From: Streptomyces sp. SAI-135
GTDB lineage: Bacteria > Actinomycetota > Actinomycetes > Streptomycetales > Streptomycetaceae
Assembly: GCF_029893805.1 (NCBI RefSeq)
Contig: NZ_JARXYP010000002.1
Span: 4,836,001-4,900,000 of the forward strand
Length of the DNA: 64,000 nt
Direction: 5' to 3'
Shown here one piece after another: positions 7,241 to 15,606 of the stretch. Within the stretch, counting starts at the first letter, position 1, and the number at the start of each line of letters is the position of its first letter. A model generated the notes under the pieces. It searched no databases and was not told where the DNA came from. It was given only the letters and a program-made list of their open reading frames with translations. The position numbers and the translations under genes are program-made.

Positions 7241-7821
7241 CGCCAGGCCCCCAGTGCTTGTGTCAGACAACGGCGTGCGCGGAAGACGCGGGCGCGGACC
7301 GCCTCCTGGCTGATGCCGACCGCCTCCGCCACGAACTCGTAGGACCGGCCGTCCAGTTCCCGCAGCACCCAGCAGGCGCGCTGTTCGGCCGACAGCAGGT
7401 CTAGCGCCTCCCGCAGTTCGCGCACCGCGTCGCGGCCCTCGGTGATCCGGGCGGGCGAGACGGTGTGCTCGGCCGCGGGGACCTCGTCCGCCGCCTCCAG
7501 CGGGGCCACGGGCCGGCGCGCCCGCAGGACGTTCAGGCAGCGGTTGGTGACGATCCGGTACATCCAGGTGCCGAACGCGGCGCGTCCCTGGAACTCGGGA
7601 AGCCTGCGCCAGGCGCTGAGGAAGGCGTCCTGTACGGCGTCCTCCGCCTCGGCCGCGGCCCCGAGCAGACTCGTGGCGAGCCGGATCAGCGCCGGGGCGT
7701 GCCGTTGCACGAGCACGGCGAAGGCGTCCTCGTCCCCCTCCGCGGCCCGGATCGCCAGGAGGGCGTCGTCGGTGTCGGCCCGGGTGTCCGGTGGTGCGCT
7801 CTGTGTGCGGGCCCCCGCCAC
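7237..7821 (-). CDS. ECF RNA polymerase sigma factor
   Basis: This is a 194-residue ECF sigma factor. Sigma-2 spans about residues 20-95 (EDAVQDAFLSAWRRLPEFQGRAAFGTWMYRIVTNRCLNVLRARR) and sigma-4 about 130-190 (EQRACWVLRELDGRSYEFVAEAVGISQEAVRARVFRARR). GTG 7821 is chosen because GAGAGGAG stands seven bases ahead of it; a longer frame to 7899 lacks a ribosome site. It heads an operon with a zinc-motif/Asp23 fusion and a second Asp23-like gene, so it likely directs a cell-envelope stress regulon. Confidence 0.9.
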   Translation of the reverse strand: MAGARTQSAPPDTRADTDDALLAIRAAEGDEDAFAVLVQRHAPALIRLATSLLGAAAEAEDAVQDAFLSAWRRLPEFQGRAAFGTWMYRIVTNRCLNVLRARRPVAPLEAADEVPAAEHTVSPARITEGRDAVRELREALDLLSAEQRACWVLRELDGRSYEFVAEAVGISQEAVRARVFRARRCLTQALGAWR

Positions 7822-8036
7822 TGGGCGGCTCCTCTCGTCCGGTCTTCCGAGGGTTGGACACGGCTGCGCCCCGCCCGTTACGCAAGGGCTTCGGGGCACG
7901 GCCGCCCCCCGGAGGCGGGGACGCCCGGGAAAAGCGGTGAGGCGCGGGAAATCGGTACGCGAGAGAAGAACCGAATACCCGTGTATCCGTAGCCGAAGCG
8001 GCCGCGGATGGGTCGGAAAAGGAATTTCATCCGATC

Positions 8037-9842
8037 GTGGGGACGACCAATCCGCCCGGCTTCCGGAGCCGGATTCCCCACGTGACCGAGAACGAGAAGG
8101 AACCGAGGAGCCGGAGCGGCCCGGTGCGGCTGCCGCTGGGCGCGCTCAGCGGTGTGCTGGCCGGCTGCGCCGCGCTCGCGGTCGCCGAGGCGGTGGCGGG
8201 GGGCGTACGCCCCCAGGCCGGTCCCGTGGTCGCGGTGGGCGGTGCGGCCGTCGACCGTACGCCCGCCGCGGTGAAGGACTGGGCGATCCGGCAATTCGGC
8301 ACCGACGACAAACTGGTTCTCGAATGCGGAATTCTCGCGGTGCTCGCGCTTTTCGCCCTGGCCCTGGGAATTGCCGCCCTGCGGTTCCGGCGCACCGGCG
8401 CCGCGGGCGTCCTGTTGTTCGGTGCCGTCGGCGCGGTCGCGGCGACCGGCCGTCCCGACTCGACCGGGGCCACGGACGCCCTTCCCTCGCTCGTCGGCGC
8501 CGTGGCCGGGGCGGCGGTGCTCTACGTCCTCGCGGGCCGCCTCGTCCTCCGGGACCGCGGCACGGCCACCGCGGGCGCCTCGGCCGACGACGTCACCGTG
8601 GCGGACGCGGGCCCCTCGCGGATCCAGGCGGCCGACGGCCGTCCCGCGCAGGCGCCGGGCACGGGTTCACCGGGCCCGGCGGCATCCGGCCCGACTGTGC
8701 CGCTGCGGCAGGCCGGCCCCGACCCGGCCCCTGCGCCCGCAGGAGCGCGGGACTGGGACCGCCGCGGATTCGTGCTCGCGGCGGGCGCCACCGCAGCCGC
8801 CTCGGCCGGGGCCGCCCTGCTCGGCCGGTCCCTGAGCGGTGCCGAAGGCCGGGACGCGGTCGCCTCCCGCCAGGCGGCGGTGCTTCCCCGGCCCGCATCC
8901 CCGGCCCCCGCCGTCCCCAGGGGCGCCGGGCTGCGGATCGACGGGATCAGCCCGTTCGTCACCCCCAACGGCTCCTTCTACCGCGTCGACACCGCCCTCG
9001 TCGTGCCGAAGGTGGACGCGACCTCCTGGCGGCTGCGCCTGCACGGCAAGGGCGTCACCAGGCCGCGCACCCTCTCCTACGACGACCTGCTGCGCCGCGA
9101 GCTGGTCGAGCGCGACATCACCCTGACCTGTGTCTCCAACGAGGTCGGCGGCCCCTACGTGGGCAACGCCCGCTGGATCGGCGTACGCCTGGCCGATCTG
9201 CTGGCCGAGTGCGGGGTGCGGCCGCCGTCCCAGGGCGGCCCGGCCGACCAGCTGGTCGCCCGCTCGGTCGACGGCATGACGATCGGCACCCCGGTCGAGG
9301 ACGTCATGGACGGCCGCGACGCGCTCCTCGCGCTCGGCATGAACGGCGAACCGCTGCCCTTCGCCCACGGCTTCCCGGTCCGCATGGTGGTGCCCGGCCT
9401 CTACGGCTTCGTCTCCGCCTGCAAGTGGATCAAGGACATCGAGCTCACCACCTTCGACTCCTACGACCCCTACTGGGTCGAGCGCGGCTGGGCCCGCAAG
9501 GCGCCGGTCAAGACGCAGTCGCGGATCGACACCCCCAAGCCGTTCGCCCGGCCGAGGACCGGCACCGTCATGGTCGCCGGGGTCGCCTGGGCGCAGCACC
9601 GCGGCATCGACAAGGTCGAGATCCGCGTCGACGACGGCCCCTGGCAGCCGGCCCGGCTGGCGGCCGAGGACTCGCGCGACACCTGGCGCCAGTGGTCCTT
9701 CCCGTGGCGGGCGACCAAGGGCGGCCACACCCTCACCGTGCGCGCCACCGACCGCACCGGCGCGGTGCAGACCGGCGAACGCGCCCGCACGATCCCCGAC
9801 GGGGCCAGTGGACGGCACTCCGTCGTGGTCACCGTCGAGTGA
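8037..9842 (+). CDS. Membrane-anchored molybdopterin-dependent oxidoreductase
   Basis: The 601-residue protein belongs to the sulfite-oxidase/YedY superfamily. About four membrane helices occupy residues 33-170, then a Pro/Ala linker. A twin-arginine-like RRGF (242-245) precedes another hydrophobic segment, and the external molybdopterin domain (about 300-480) contains the metal-coordinating Cys365 in TLTCVSNEVGG. A dimerisation-type immunoglobulin domain ends the protein. It should use Mo-pterin outside the membrane; the substrate is unknown. Starts at GTG 8037 or GTG 8082 (VTENEKE) are both possible, neither with a strong ribosome site. It is followed 64 bases later by a fasciclin lipoprotein. 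Confidence 0.88.
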   Translation: MGTTNPPGFRSRIPHVTENEKEPRSRSGPVRLPLGALSGVLAGCAALAVAEAVAGGVRPQAGPVVAVGGAAVDRTPAAVKDWAIRQFGTDDKLVLECGILAVLALFALALGIAALRFRRTGAAGVLLFGAVGAVAATGRPDSTGATDALPSLVGAVAGAAVLYVLAGRLVLRDRGTATAGASADDVTVADAGPSRIQAADGRPAQAPGTGSPGPAASGPTVPLRQAGPDPAPAPAGARDWDRRGFVLAAGATAAASAGAALLGRSLSGAEGRDAVASRQAAVLPRPASPAPAVPRGAGLRIDGISPFVTPNGSFYRVDTALVVPKVDATSWRLRLHGKGVTRPRTLSYDDLLRRELVERDITLTCVSNEVGGPYVGNARWIGVRLADLLAECGVRPPSQGGPADQLVARSVDGMTIGTPVEDVMDGRDALLALGMNGEPLPFAHGFPVRMVVPGLYGFVSACKWIKDIELTTFDSYDPYWVERGWARKAPVKTQSRIDTPKPFARPRTGTVMVAGVAWAQHRGIDKVEIRVDDGPWQPARLAAEDSRDTWRQWSFPWRATKGGHTLTVRATDRTGAVQTGERARTIPDGASGRHSVVVTVE

Positions 9843-9906
9843 CCCCCCGAACCACCTTCCGCAAGCCATCACCACGCAGGTCGACCCCTTCAACAGGAGA
9901 TTCACC

Positions 9907-10566
9907 ATGAACACCCGTATCCGCCGTACCGCCGTCACCCTCGCCGCCGCGGCTGTCCTGCCGCTGGCCCTGAGCGCCTGCTCCGACAGCGGCGACGACT
10001 CGGCCAAGCCGGACTCCTCCTCGAAGGCCGCGGCGTCGGCGTCCCCGTCGGACGAGAGCATGGCCGGCTCCGGCAGCACCGCCGCCACGGACCAGCCGTT
10101 CGGCTCCGCCTGTTCCGCGGTGCCCACGAGCGGTGCCGGTTCCTTCGACGGCATGGCGCAGGACCCGGTCGCCACGGCCGCGTCCAACAACCCCGCCCTG
10201 TCCACGCTGGTGGCGGCGGTGAAGAAGGCCGGACTGGTCGACACCCTCAACAACGCCCAGAACATCACCGTGTTCGCGCCGACCAACGACGCCTTCGCGA
10301 AGATCCCGAAGGCCACCCTGGACAAGGTGCTCAACGACAAGGCCCAGCTCACGAAGATCCTGACCTACCACGTCGTCGGCCAGAAGCTCACGCCGAAGGA
10401 CCTGGAGAACGGCTCCTTCGACACCCTGGAGAAGTCGAAGCTCACCACCTCCGGCTCGGGCGAGTCCTACACCGTCAACGACTCCGCCAAGGTCGTCTGC
10501 GGCAACGTGAAGACCGCCAACGCCACCGTGTACATCATCGACAGCGTGCTGATGCCGACCGGCTGA
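9907..10566 (+). CDS. Fasciclin (FAS1) domain lipoprotein, MPT70/MPT83-like
   Basis: The 219-residue protein starts at ATG 9907 with AGGAG seven bases ahead. A lipobox LALSAC gives lipidated Cys25, then a Ser/Ala-rich linker and one FAS1 domain (about 85-219) with NITVFAPTNDAFAKIP and LTKILTYHVVGQKL. It is displayed on the outer face of the membrane and probably mediates adhesion. Mycobacterial MPT70 and MPT83 are the same type and are SigK-dependent, which fits the SigK/RskA pair nearby. A strong terminator follows. Confidence 0.92.
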   Translation: MNTRIRRTAVTLAAAAVLPLALSACSDSGDDSAKPDSSSKAAASASPSDESMAGSGSTAATDQPFGSACSAVPTSGAGSFDGMAQDPVATAASNNPALSTLVAAVKKAGLVDTLNNAQNITVFAPTNDAFAKIPKATLDKVLNDKAQLTKILTYHVVGQKLTPKDLENGSFDTLEKSKLTTSGSGESYTVNDSAKVVCGNVKTANATVYIIDSVLMPTG

Positions 10567-10587
10567 CGACACGTCAGTCCCGCGCGA

Positions 10588-10619
10588 CCCGAGGGCGCCA
10601 CTCCGGTGGCGCCCTCGGG
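10588..10619 (+). terminator. Terminator after the fasciclin gene
   Basis: A perfect 13-bp inverted repeat (CCCGAGGGCGCCA and its complement) with a 6-base loop starts 21 bases after the stop codon. Like most Streptomyces terminators it has no long U tract. Confidence 0.8.
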
Positions 10620-10711
10620 CCGTTCCCGGACCACCGCGTCACAGACGCGGCCGCAGCGGGTCCAAGGCAGTGAGAGCAACCGACAACAGCACGGCGGAAG
10701 GGAAGCACGAC

Positions 10712-11218
10712 ATGACCACACACACCGCACCCGTCGCCAAGGACGTGTCCACCCCTCGCACCGGCGAGGCGGCCCGGGCCACCACGTCCGTCTCCGACGG
10801 CAGGACCGGTGCCGACCAGCCGGCCGCGAACCGCGGCCGCACCTCCATCGCCGACATCGTCGTCGTGAAGGTGGCCGGCATCGCCGCCCGGGAGATCCCG
10901 GGTGTGTACGACATGGGCGGTGGCCTGTCCCGCACCATCGGCGCCGTGCGCGACCGGGTGCCCGGCGGCCGGCCCAACGTGGGACGGGGAGTGAAGGTCG
11001 AGGTCGGCGAACGCCAGACGGCCATCGATCTCGACCTCGTCGTCGAGTACGGGGCACCCGTCATGGACGTGGCGCAGGACGTCCGGGAGAACGTCATCTC
11101 CGCGGTGGAGCGCATCACCGGCCTGGAGGTCGTCGAGGTGAACGTCACGGTCAACGACGTCCGGCTGCCGGAGGACGAGGAGGACACCTCGCAGCAGACC
11201 GGGACCCGGGTGGAGTGA
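10712..11218 (+). CDS. Asp23/Gls24 family envelope stress protein
   Basis: A 168-residue protein with a disordered N-terminus and one Asp23 domain at about residues 45-155 (GRTSIADIVVVKVAGIAAREIPGVYDMGG, VKVEVGERQTAIDLDLVVEYG, VENVISAVERITGLEVVEVNVTVNDV in outline). ATG 10712 is used, with GGAAGGGAAG before it. Asp23 proteins assemble under the membrane through AmaP; an AmaP-like gene is the fourth in this run. The gene opens an envelope-stress operon continuing to the YihY gene. Confidence 0.92.
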   Translation: MTTHTAPVAKDVSTPRTGEAARATTSVSDGRTGADQPAANRGRTSIADIVVVKVAGIAAREIPGVYDMGGGLSRTIGAVRDRVPGGRPNVGRGVKVEVGERQTAIDLDLVVEYGAPVMDVAQDVRENVISAVERITGLEVVEVNVTVNDVRLPEDEEDTSQQTGTRVE

Positions 11219-11273
11219 TCCCGGCCCCGCGCGGAAGCAGACAGGAGTGGATCAGGGTGAGAGGCGGAGGGGA

Positions 11274-11459
11274 ATGAGCACACCGGTCACGGGGATGATC
11301 GCGGGCATGGCCCTGGCGTTCGCCGGGTTCTTCGGCGGCTTCGGCGCCTTCCTGCTGGTGGCCGCGCTCGGCGGCCTGGGCTGGGCACTGGGGCGGTGGG
11401 TCGAGCGCGGCGGCGGCGTCCAGGACGTACGGGACGCCTTCGAGCGGAGCCGCCGATGA
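11274..11459 (+). CDS. Small membrane protein of the Asp23/AmaP operon
   Basis: A 61-residue protein with a central glycine-rich hydrophobic hairpin (GMIAGMALAFAGFFGGFGAFLL and GGLGWALGRW) and a charged tail, as in DUF2273-type partners of Asp23. ATG 11274 follows GGAGGGGA closely; a GTG at 11247 is a possible earlier start. The TGA overlaps the ATG of the next gene, which supports one operon. Confidence 0.78.
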   Translation: MSTPVTGMIAGMALAFAGFFGGFGAFLLVAALGGLGWALGRWVERGGGVQDVRDAFERSRR

Positions 11460-12433
11460 CGGCCGCCGCCCAGCGGGGCACCACCACCGTCTCGGAACGG
11501 GCGGTGCGCAGGATCGCCGAACGGGCGGCCACCGAGGCCCTTCCCGGTCAGCAGGGCGCCCGTACGGCGAAGGCCGCGGTGTCCGTCCACGGCCGCAGGG
11601 CGCGGGTGTCGCTCGGGGTGTCCCTGCCCTACCCCGCTCCGCTCGCCGACACGGTGCGCGGACTCCAGCGGCACGTGGTGGCCCGCACCCGGTACCTGAC
11701 CGGCCTGGACGTACCGGTCGCGCCGGTCCGCGTCACCTCGCTCGCCGTCCCGGCATCCGCGCACCCGCCGGTGTCCGGCCCCCCGGACGAGCACCCGGGC
11801 CGCACGCCCCGGCGCTGGTGGTCCCGGCGCCGGGTCCCGGTCGCGCTGCTGACCCTGGTCGCGGCCGTGGCCTGCGGCGCACTCGCCGTCGATCTGGTCC
11901 TCGTGCACGCCGCCCACCGGGAGGCCGGCACCTGGCGTACCTCCGCCGTGCACTGGCTGTCCGGGCACGGCCCCGGCGACCCCGCCGTGGTACTCGCCGG
12001 CGCTCTGACCGCTCTGCTCGGCCTCTGGACGGTGGTGCTCGCCCTCACCCCGGGCCACCGCGGTCTGTCCACCGTGCACACCGGATCGCCCCTGCTCACC
12101 TCGGCCGTGGACCGCTCGGCGGTGACGGCCCTGGTGCGCGACGCCGTGGGTGACGTCGAGGGAGTCACCGCGGTGCGCGTGCGGACCGGGCGCCGCCGGG
12201 TCACCGTGCGGGCCGGCCTCGCCTTCGGCGACCGGTCCGCCGCCCACGCCGCCGTGGCCGCCGCCGCCCGCGGCGCCCTGGACTCCTGCGGGCTGCGCCG
12301 CCCCGCCCGTCTGCGGGTCGCCCTCGTGCCCGAGCCGGTCTGGCGGCCACCCGCCGCAGGAACGGTCCCGCCCGACGGTCCGGAGCGGGCAGCCGTACTC
12401 GGACACCGTCGTACCGCAGGAGGTGACGTGTGA
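11456..12433 (+). CDS. DUF6286-type membrane protein of the Asp23 operon
   Basis: The 325-residue protein has an N-terminal Asp23-like part (RRIAERAATEALPG, then RRARVSLGVSLPYPAPL), a basic linker (PRRWWSRRR), two membrane helices (about 125-145 and 175-195), and a C-terminal Asp23-like repeat (AVTALVRDAVGDVEGVTAVRVRTGRRRVTVRAGLAFGD in outline). That matches the DUF6286 proteins that sit beside AmaP in Streptomyces. The ATG overlaps the previous stop (ATGA). The role is presumably scaffolding at the membrane; no catalytic motif is visible. Confidence 0.82.
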   Translation: MTAAAQRGTTTVSERAVRRIAERAATEALPGQQGARTAKAAVSVHGRRARVSLGVSLPYPAPLADTVRGLQRHVVARTRYLTGLDVPVAPVRVTSLAVPASAHPPVSGPPDEHPGRTPRRWWSRRRVPVALLTLVAAVACGALAVDLVLVHAAHREAGTWRTSAVHWLSGHGPGDPAVVLAGALTALLGLWTVVLALTPGHRGLSTVHTGSPLLTSAVDRSAVTALVRDAVGDVEGVTAVRVRTGRRRVTVRAGLAFGDRSAAHAAVAAAARGALDSCGLRRPARLRVALVPEPVWRPPAAGTVPPDGPERAAVLGHRRTAGGDV

Positions 12434-13017
12434 TGTCCCGCCCCCGTGGCGCCGCCGACCGGGCCGCCCTCGGCGTCGCCGGGCTCGTGCTCCTCCTCGC
12501 CGGCGGTTGGCTCGCGGCCTCGGCACCCGTCGTCACCGGCCGGCTGCCGTCCTGGTGGCCCGGACCCCGCGAGGGCGGTGTGCTGCTGGACCCGGAACGG
12601 CTGACGAGCTGGCGCGCCGAGGGCTGGTGGACGCCCGCGGTCATGGCCGTGGCGATCGGCCTGACCGTCCTGTTCGCGTACGGGACCCTCACCAGGCTGC
12701 GCCCCGGCCGTACCCGGCGGCTCGACCTGCCCTCGCCCGGCGGCACGATCCGTCCGCAGGCACTGGCCGAGGCACTGACGGTCCGCGTGTCCGCCCTTCC
12801 CGGTGTCGCCCGCAGCCGGGCCCGGGTACTGACCCGGCCGGGTCGGCGGCTGGAGGTGGGCCTGCATGTCTGGCTGGATCCGGACACGCCACCGGACGAG
12901 GTCGTTCCCGGCCTTCGCGCGGTGACCGCCGAGGCCCAAGAGTCGGCGGCGCCCTACGAGTTGCGCGCCCGGGTCCGCCTGAGCGCCGTGTCGCACCGCA
13001 TGCCCCATGTCCGCTGA
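12430..13017 (+). CDS. amaP: AmaP-like membrane anchor for Asp23
   Basis: A 195-residue protein with two N-terminal membrane helices (about 12-32 and 68-88) and a cytoplasmic C-terminal domain with the AmaP-type pattern (VRVSALPGVARSRARVLTRPGRRLEVGLHVWLDPD in outline). In firmicutes AmaP recruits Asp23 to the membrane. An AGGAGG lies six bases before GTG 12430; ATG 12433 directly after it is an equally good start. The gene overlaps its neighbours at both ends. Confidence 0.82.
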   Translation: MMSRPRGAADRAALGVAGLVLLLAGGWLAASAPVVTGRLPSWWPGPREGGVLLDPERLTSWRAEGWWTPAVMAVAIGLTVLFAYGTLTRLRPGRTRRLDLPSPGGTIRPQALAEALTVRVSALPGVARSRARVLTRPGRRLEVGLHVWLDPDTPPDEVVPGLRAVTAEAQESAAPYELRARVRLSAVSHRMPHVR

Positions 13018-13897
13018 ACCGTGTCCCGGCGGCGCCCGCCGGCCCCGTCCGCCCGCCACCTGGTGGCCGGCGCTGCGCCGCACCCCGGTGTCGCTGTGGA
13101 ACGACGACCTCTCGGACGACGCGGCGGCGCTGACGTACTACGCGATCCTCGCCGTGCTCCCCGCGATGCTGGCCACCGTCCTGGCGTTCGGCATGATCAG
13201 CCCGGCCACCGCGGAGGAGTTACGGCACGTCACCGCGTACGCGCCCGCCCAGTCCGGCACGGACCTGCACGCCGTCCTGACCCGCGCGCTGGGCAACGGC
13301 CGCGCCTGGCCCCTGTTGGCGGCCGGTGCGGCCAGCGCCCTGTGGTCGGCGTCCAGTTATCTCGCCGTCTTCCGCCGCTCCCTGCACCGCATGCACCACG
13401 TCGAGGACCGGCGCTCGCCCTGGCGCACGGCACCCCGTATCGCCCTCACCGCGCTCGTGCTGCTCGGGCTGCTCCTGGTCGGCTCGCTCACCCTGCTGCT
13501 GACCGGCCCGCTCGCCCAGGCCGCGGGCCGTACGGTGGGCGTGGACGGCACCGCCGCCTGGGCGTGGAGCCTGCTGCGCTGGCCCGTGCTGCTGTGCCTG
13601 GTGGCGCTCCTGGTCGTGGTCGTCTTCCGGACCGGCCCGGCACCGGCGCGCCGGCGCGGACACAGCCTGCCCGGCGGGGCGCTCGCCGCGGGGCTGTGGC
13701 TGACGGTCTCCGCGGGCTTCTCGGTCTACGCCTCGACGCTCGGCGCCTACAGCCGGCTCTACGGTTCCCTCGCCGGCGTCGTGGTCTTCCTGGTCTGGCT
13801 GTGGCTGTCGAACCTGGCTCTGCTCGCGGGAGCGCAGTTCGCGGCGGAGCTCGCGGGCAGCCGCGGTCAGAGCACGGGCACGTCCCCGGCGCGGTAG
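13007..13897 (+). CDS. YihY/BrkB-family membrane protein
   Basis: The 296-residue protein has six hydrophobic segments and the family signature near the N-terminus (LSDDAAALTYYAILAVLPAML) and the C-terminus (YGSLAGVVVFLVWLWLSNLALLAGAQFAAEL). YihY/BrkB proteins are inner-membrane proteins of uncertain role, not ribonucleases as once annotated. The start overlaps the AmaP gene by 11 bases, so it ends the envelope operon. The last 31 bases overlap the convergent hydrolase gene. Confidence 0.9.
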   Translation: MSAEPCPGGARRPRPPATWWPALRRTPVSLWNDDLSDDAAALTYYAILAVLPAMLATVLAFGMISPATAEELRHVTAYAPAQSGTDLHAVLTRALGNGRAWPLLAAGAASALWSASSYLAVFRRSLHRMHHVEDRRSPWRTAPRIALTALVLLGLLLVGSLTLLLTGPLAQAAGRTVGVDGTAAWAWSLLRWPVLLCLVALLVVVVFRTGPAPARRRGHSLPGGALAAGLWLTVSAGFSVYASTLGAYSRLYGSLAGVVVFLVWLWLSNLALLAGAQFAAELAGSRGQSTGTSPAR

Positions 13898-14628
13898 CAG
13901 CCCGCGGGCAGCGGGTCGGGGGTGCCCTCCGGGTCGAGCAGGTGGGCGACGGCCCCCGCGGCCGTGCGGTGCCACAGGCGGTGCCGGCGCAGCATCGCGT
14001 GGTCGCCCGCGCCGACCACCGCCAGGCCCGCGCGGGTCGCCGTCCGCCGCGCCCGGCGTACGCAGTCGGCGGTGTCGGCGAGGGAGGTGACCCGGTCCTG
14101 GTCGCCGTGCAGGGCGACGACGTGCCGGCCCGCCAGATGGTCCACGGGCTCGCCGGGCGGCCACCACGGGGCCAGCGCGACCACCCCGCGCACCTGCGGA
14201 TGACCCGCGGCGTGCAGGGCGGCCCGGCCGCCCATCGAGTGGCCGAGGAGCACCGTCGGGACCGGCCCGGTCAGTTCGGCGAGTTCGTCCAGTGCCTGCC
14301 GGGTGTCGCGCACGGGATCGGCCCGGCTGCCGTTCCAGCCGCGCAGGCGGTAGCGGACCTGGGCGACCAGGATGTCCTGGCGGGGCAGCAGGGCCGTCAC
14401 CGAGCGTACGAACGGATCCATCCGCAGAGCGGCGAGCTGCCAGGACCGGGTCCGCCGCTCGCTCGTCGCCCGCCCGCCGTGCAGCACCACGACGGCGGCC
14501 CGCGGGTCGGGCGGGCTCAGGCGGGGCAGCAACGCGCGCGCGGCCGGTACGGGGAGAGCGTTCGCGTCCTGCCGCATGCCGTCGCGCCCCCTGCCCCGGT
14601 ACCCGTGTCCGCCGGACCGGTCCGTCAT
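13867..14628 (-). CDS. Alpha/beta hydrolase
   Basis: A 253-residue serine hydrolase with the oxyanion-region motif VVLHGG, nucleophile elbow GHSMGG, acid region HGDQDRVTS and C-terminal GAGDHAML with the catalytic His. There is no signal peptide. ATG 14628 has GAGGG about 11 bases ahead; ATG 14577 is a second option. The substrate is unknown; dienelactone-hydrolase-like proteins look similar. It converges with and slightly overlaps the YihY gene. Confidence 0.87.
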   Translation of the reverse strand: MTDRSGGHGYRGRGRDGMRQDANALPVPAARALLPRLSPPDPRAAVVVLHGGRATSERRTRSWQLAALRMDPFVRSVTALLPRQDILVAQVRYRLRGWNGSRADPVRDTRQALDELAELTGPVPTVLLGHSMGGRAALHAAGHPQVRGVVALAPWWPPGEPVDHLAGRHVVALHGDQDRVTSLADTADCVRRARRTATRAGLAVVGAGDHAMLRRHRLWHRTAAGAVAHLLDPEGTPDPLPAGCYRAGDVPVL

Positions 14629-14939
14629 GACGGGCCCACCCTCTTCTTCCTCGGCGGCCGGGGGAGGAAACCGCTCGTGCGTGCCTGGTCCTCGCGGGTC
14701 ACCGTCCTGGGAAGCTGTCGTGCCCACCACGAGCGACCGCACCGCGGCCATGGCCCGCACGCCGCCGTACGGCGGGCCGCACACCGGACGGCGGCCGTCG
14801 GTACGAACGGGCCCTGTGCCCACGGCCGCAGGCCCTGGCCCTGGCGCCGGTCGGGCGAGCGGCACGACCGCCCTGCCTGTGCGCCGCATTCGGCCGGAGC
14901 GGCGCCCGGCACGGGATCTTCTCAGCCTTCTCTGAGCGC
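14629..14939. other. Intergenic region without a recognisable gene
   Basis: I see no coding sequence with a family signature or ribosome site in these 311 bases. CTCAGCCTTCTCTGAG near 14922-14937 is a short inverted repeat at the 3' side of the small gene that follows and may help terminate it. Confidence 0.4.
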
Positions 14940-15212
14940 TCAGCCGCTCGTTTCCGGGCCCCACTGCTCGGGCCCGCCTCCCCGCCAGTCGATCCAGGCC
15001 GACTGCGCCACCTCCGCCGGATCGATCTCCAGCCCCGCCCGGCGGAGGAACTCGGCGACGTCGGCCAGGTTGTGGGCCAGGCCGAGGATCTCGCCGTCGA
15101 CGCGTACGCGGCGGCCGCCGGTGGGGGACGGGGGGTGCACGATCACGCGGATCGGTCCGGACATGTCTTCAGGATCGTCCGCGGCGTACGGTCCCGCATG
15201 TCGGTCCGTCAT
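14940..15212 (-). CDS. Small hypothetical protein, coupled pair member 2
   Basis: A 90-residue protein I do not recognise. The readable core has beta-rich IRVIVHPPSPTGGRRVRVDGEILG followed by a helix-rich end (LADVAEFLRRAGLEIDPAEVAQSAWIDWRGGG). ATG 15212 overlaps the stop of the upstream small gene (ATGA), which suggests coupling; an internal ATG at 15164 is the alternative start. No export signal is seen. Confidence 0.7.
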   Translation of the reverse strand: MTDRHAGPYAADDPEDMSGPIRVIVHPPSPTGGRRVRVDGEILGLAHNLADVAEFLRRAGLEIDPAEVAQSAWIDWRGGGPEQWGPETSG

Positions 15213-15430
15213 CGGTCGAGCCGTTCGGCGACGGCCGCGAGGTCACGCAGGTCCCGCCACTCCGCGGCGGGCGGGCGCCGGTCCTGCCAGTGGGGGTGGA
15301 AGAACACCTCGGCCGACAGCCGGTACAGGCGTCGGCGCAGCTCCGTGCGGCCGGGGCGCTCGGCGAGCTGCCGGTAGGCGGCACTCCACTCGCGTTGGGC
15401 CCGGGCGAGGTCGTCGGGGAACGGTCGCAT
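15209..15430 (-). CDS. Small hypothetical protein, coupled pair member 1
   Basis: A 73-residue, Arg-rich and probably helical protein (ARAQREWSAAYRQLAERPGR, then LYRLSAEVFFHPHWQDRRPP). I do not recognise a family. ATG 15430 is taken as the start; the frame could also open at TTG 15442. The stop overlaps the start of the next small gene, so they are probably one transcription unit. Confidence 0.65.
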   Translation of the reverse strand: MRPFPDDLARAQREWSAAYRQLAERPGRTELRRRLYRLSAEVFFHPHWQDRRPPAAEWRDLRDLAAVAERLDR

Positions 15431-15559
15431 GCCCGGATTCAATCATGTGTTCGATTTTCTGTGCCATGGCGAGGCCGAGCGACGCGTCCGAGTTCCTCGG
15501 AGAGACCGGAGACCCAGTAGACGAACCGGGCACTGACGGCAGGCACCCGCGCACGCGAA

Positions 15560-15592
15560 GGGCCGCCCGCACCCCGCAGGGTGGGACGGCCC
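15560..15592 (-). terminator. Terminator of the LAETG surface-protein gene
   Basis: GGGCCGCCCGCACC and GGTGGGACGGCCC form a nearly perfect stem with a 5-base loop, 15 bases beyond the stop of the surface-protein gene. Confidence 0.7.
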
Positions 15593-15606
15593 GTCGTCGG
15601 AAGGGA

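Noticed and set aside
7948..7976. CCGAAT upstream of the molybdoenzyme as a SigK-type -10 box
   Set aside because: The mycobacterial SigK -10 resembles CCGAAT, but the hexamer 17 bases upstream (GAAATC) does not resemble the CCATCC -35, so the match is probably chance.
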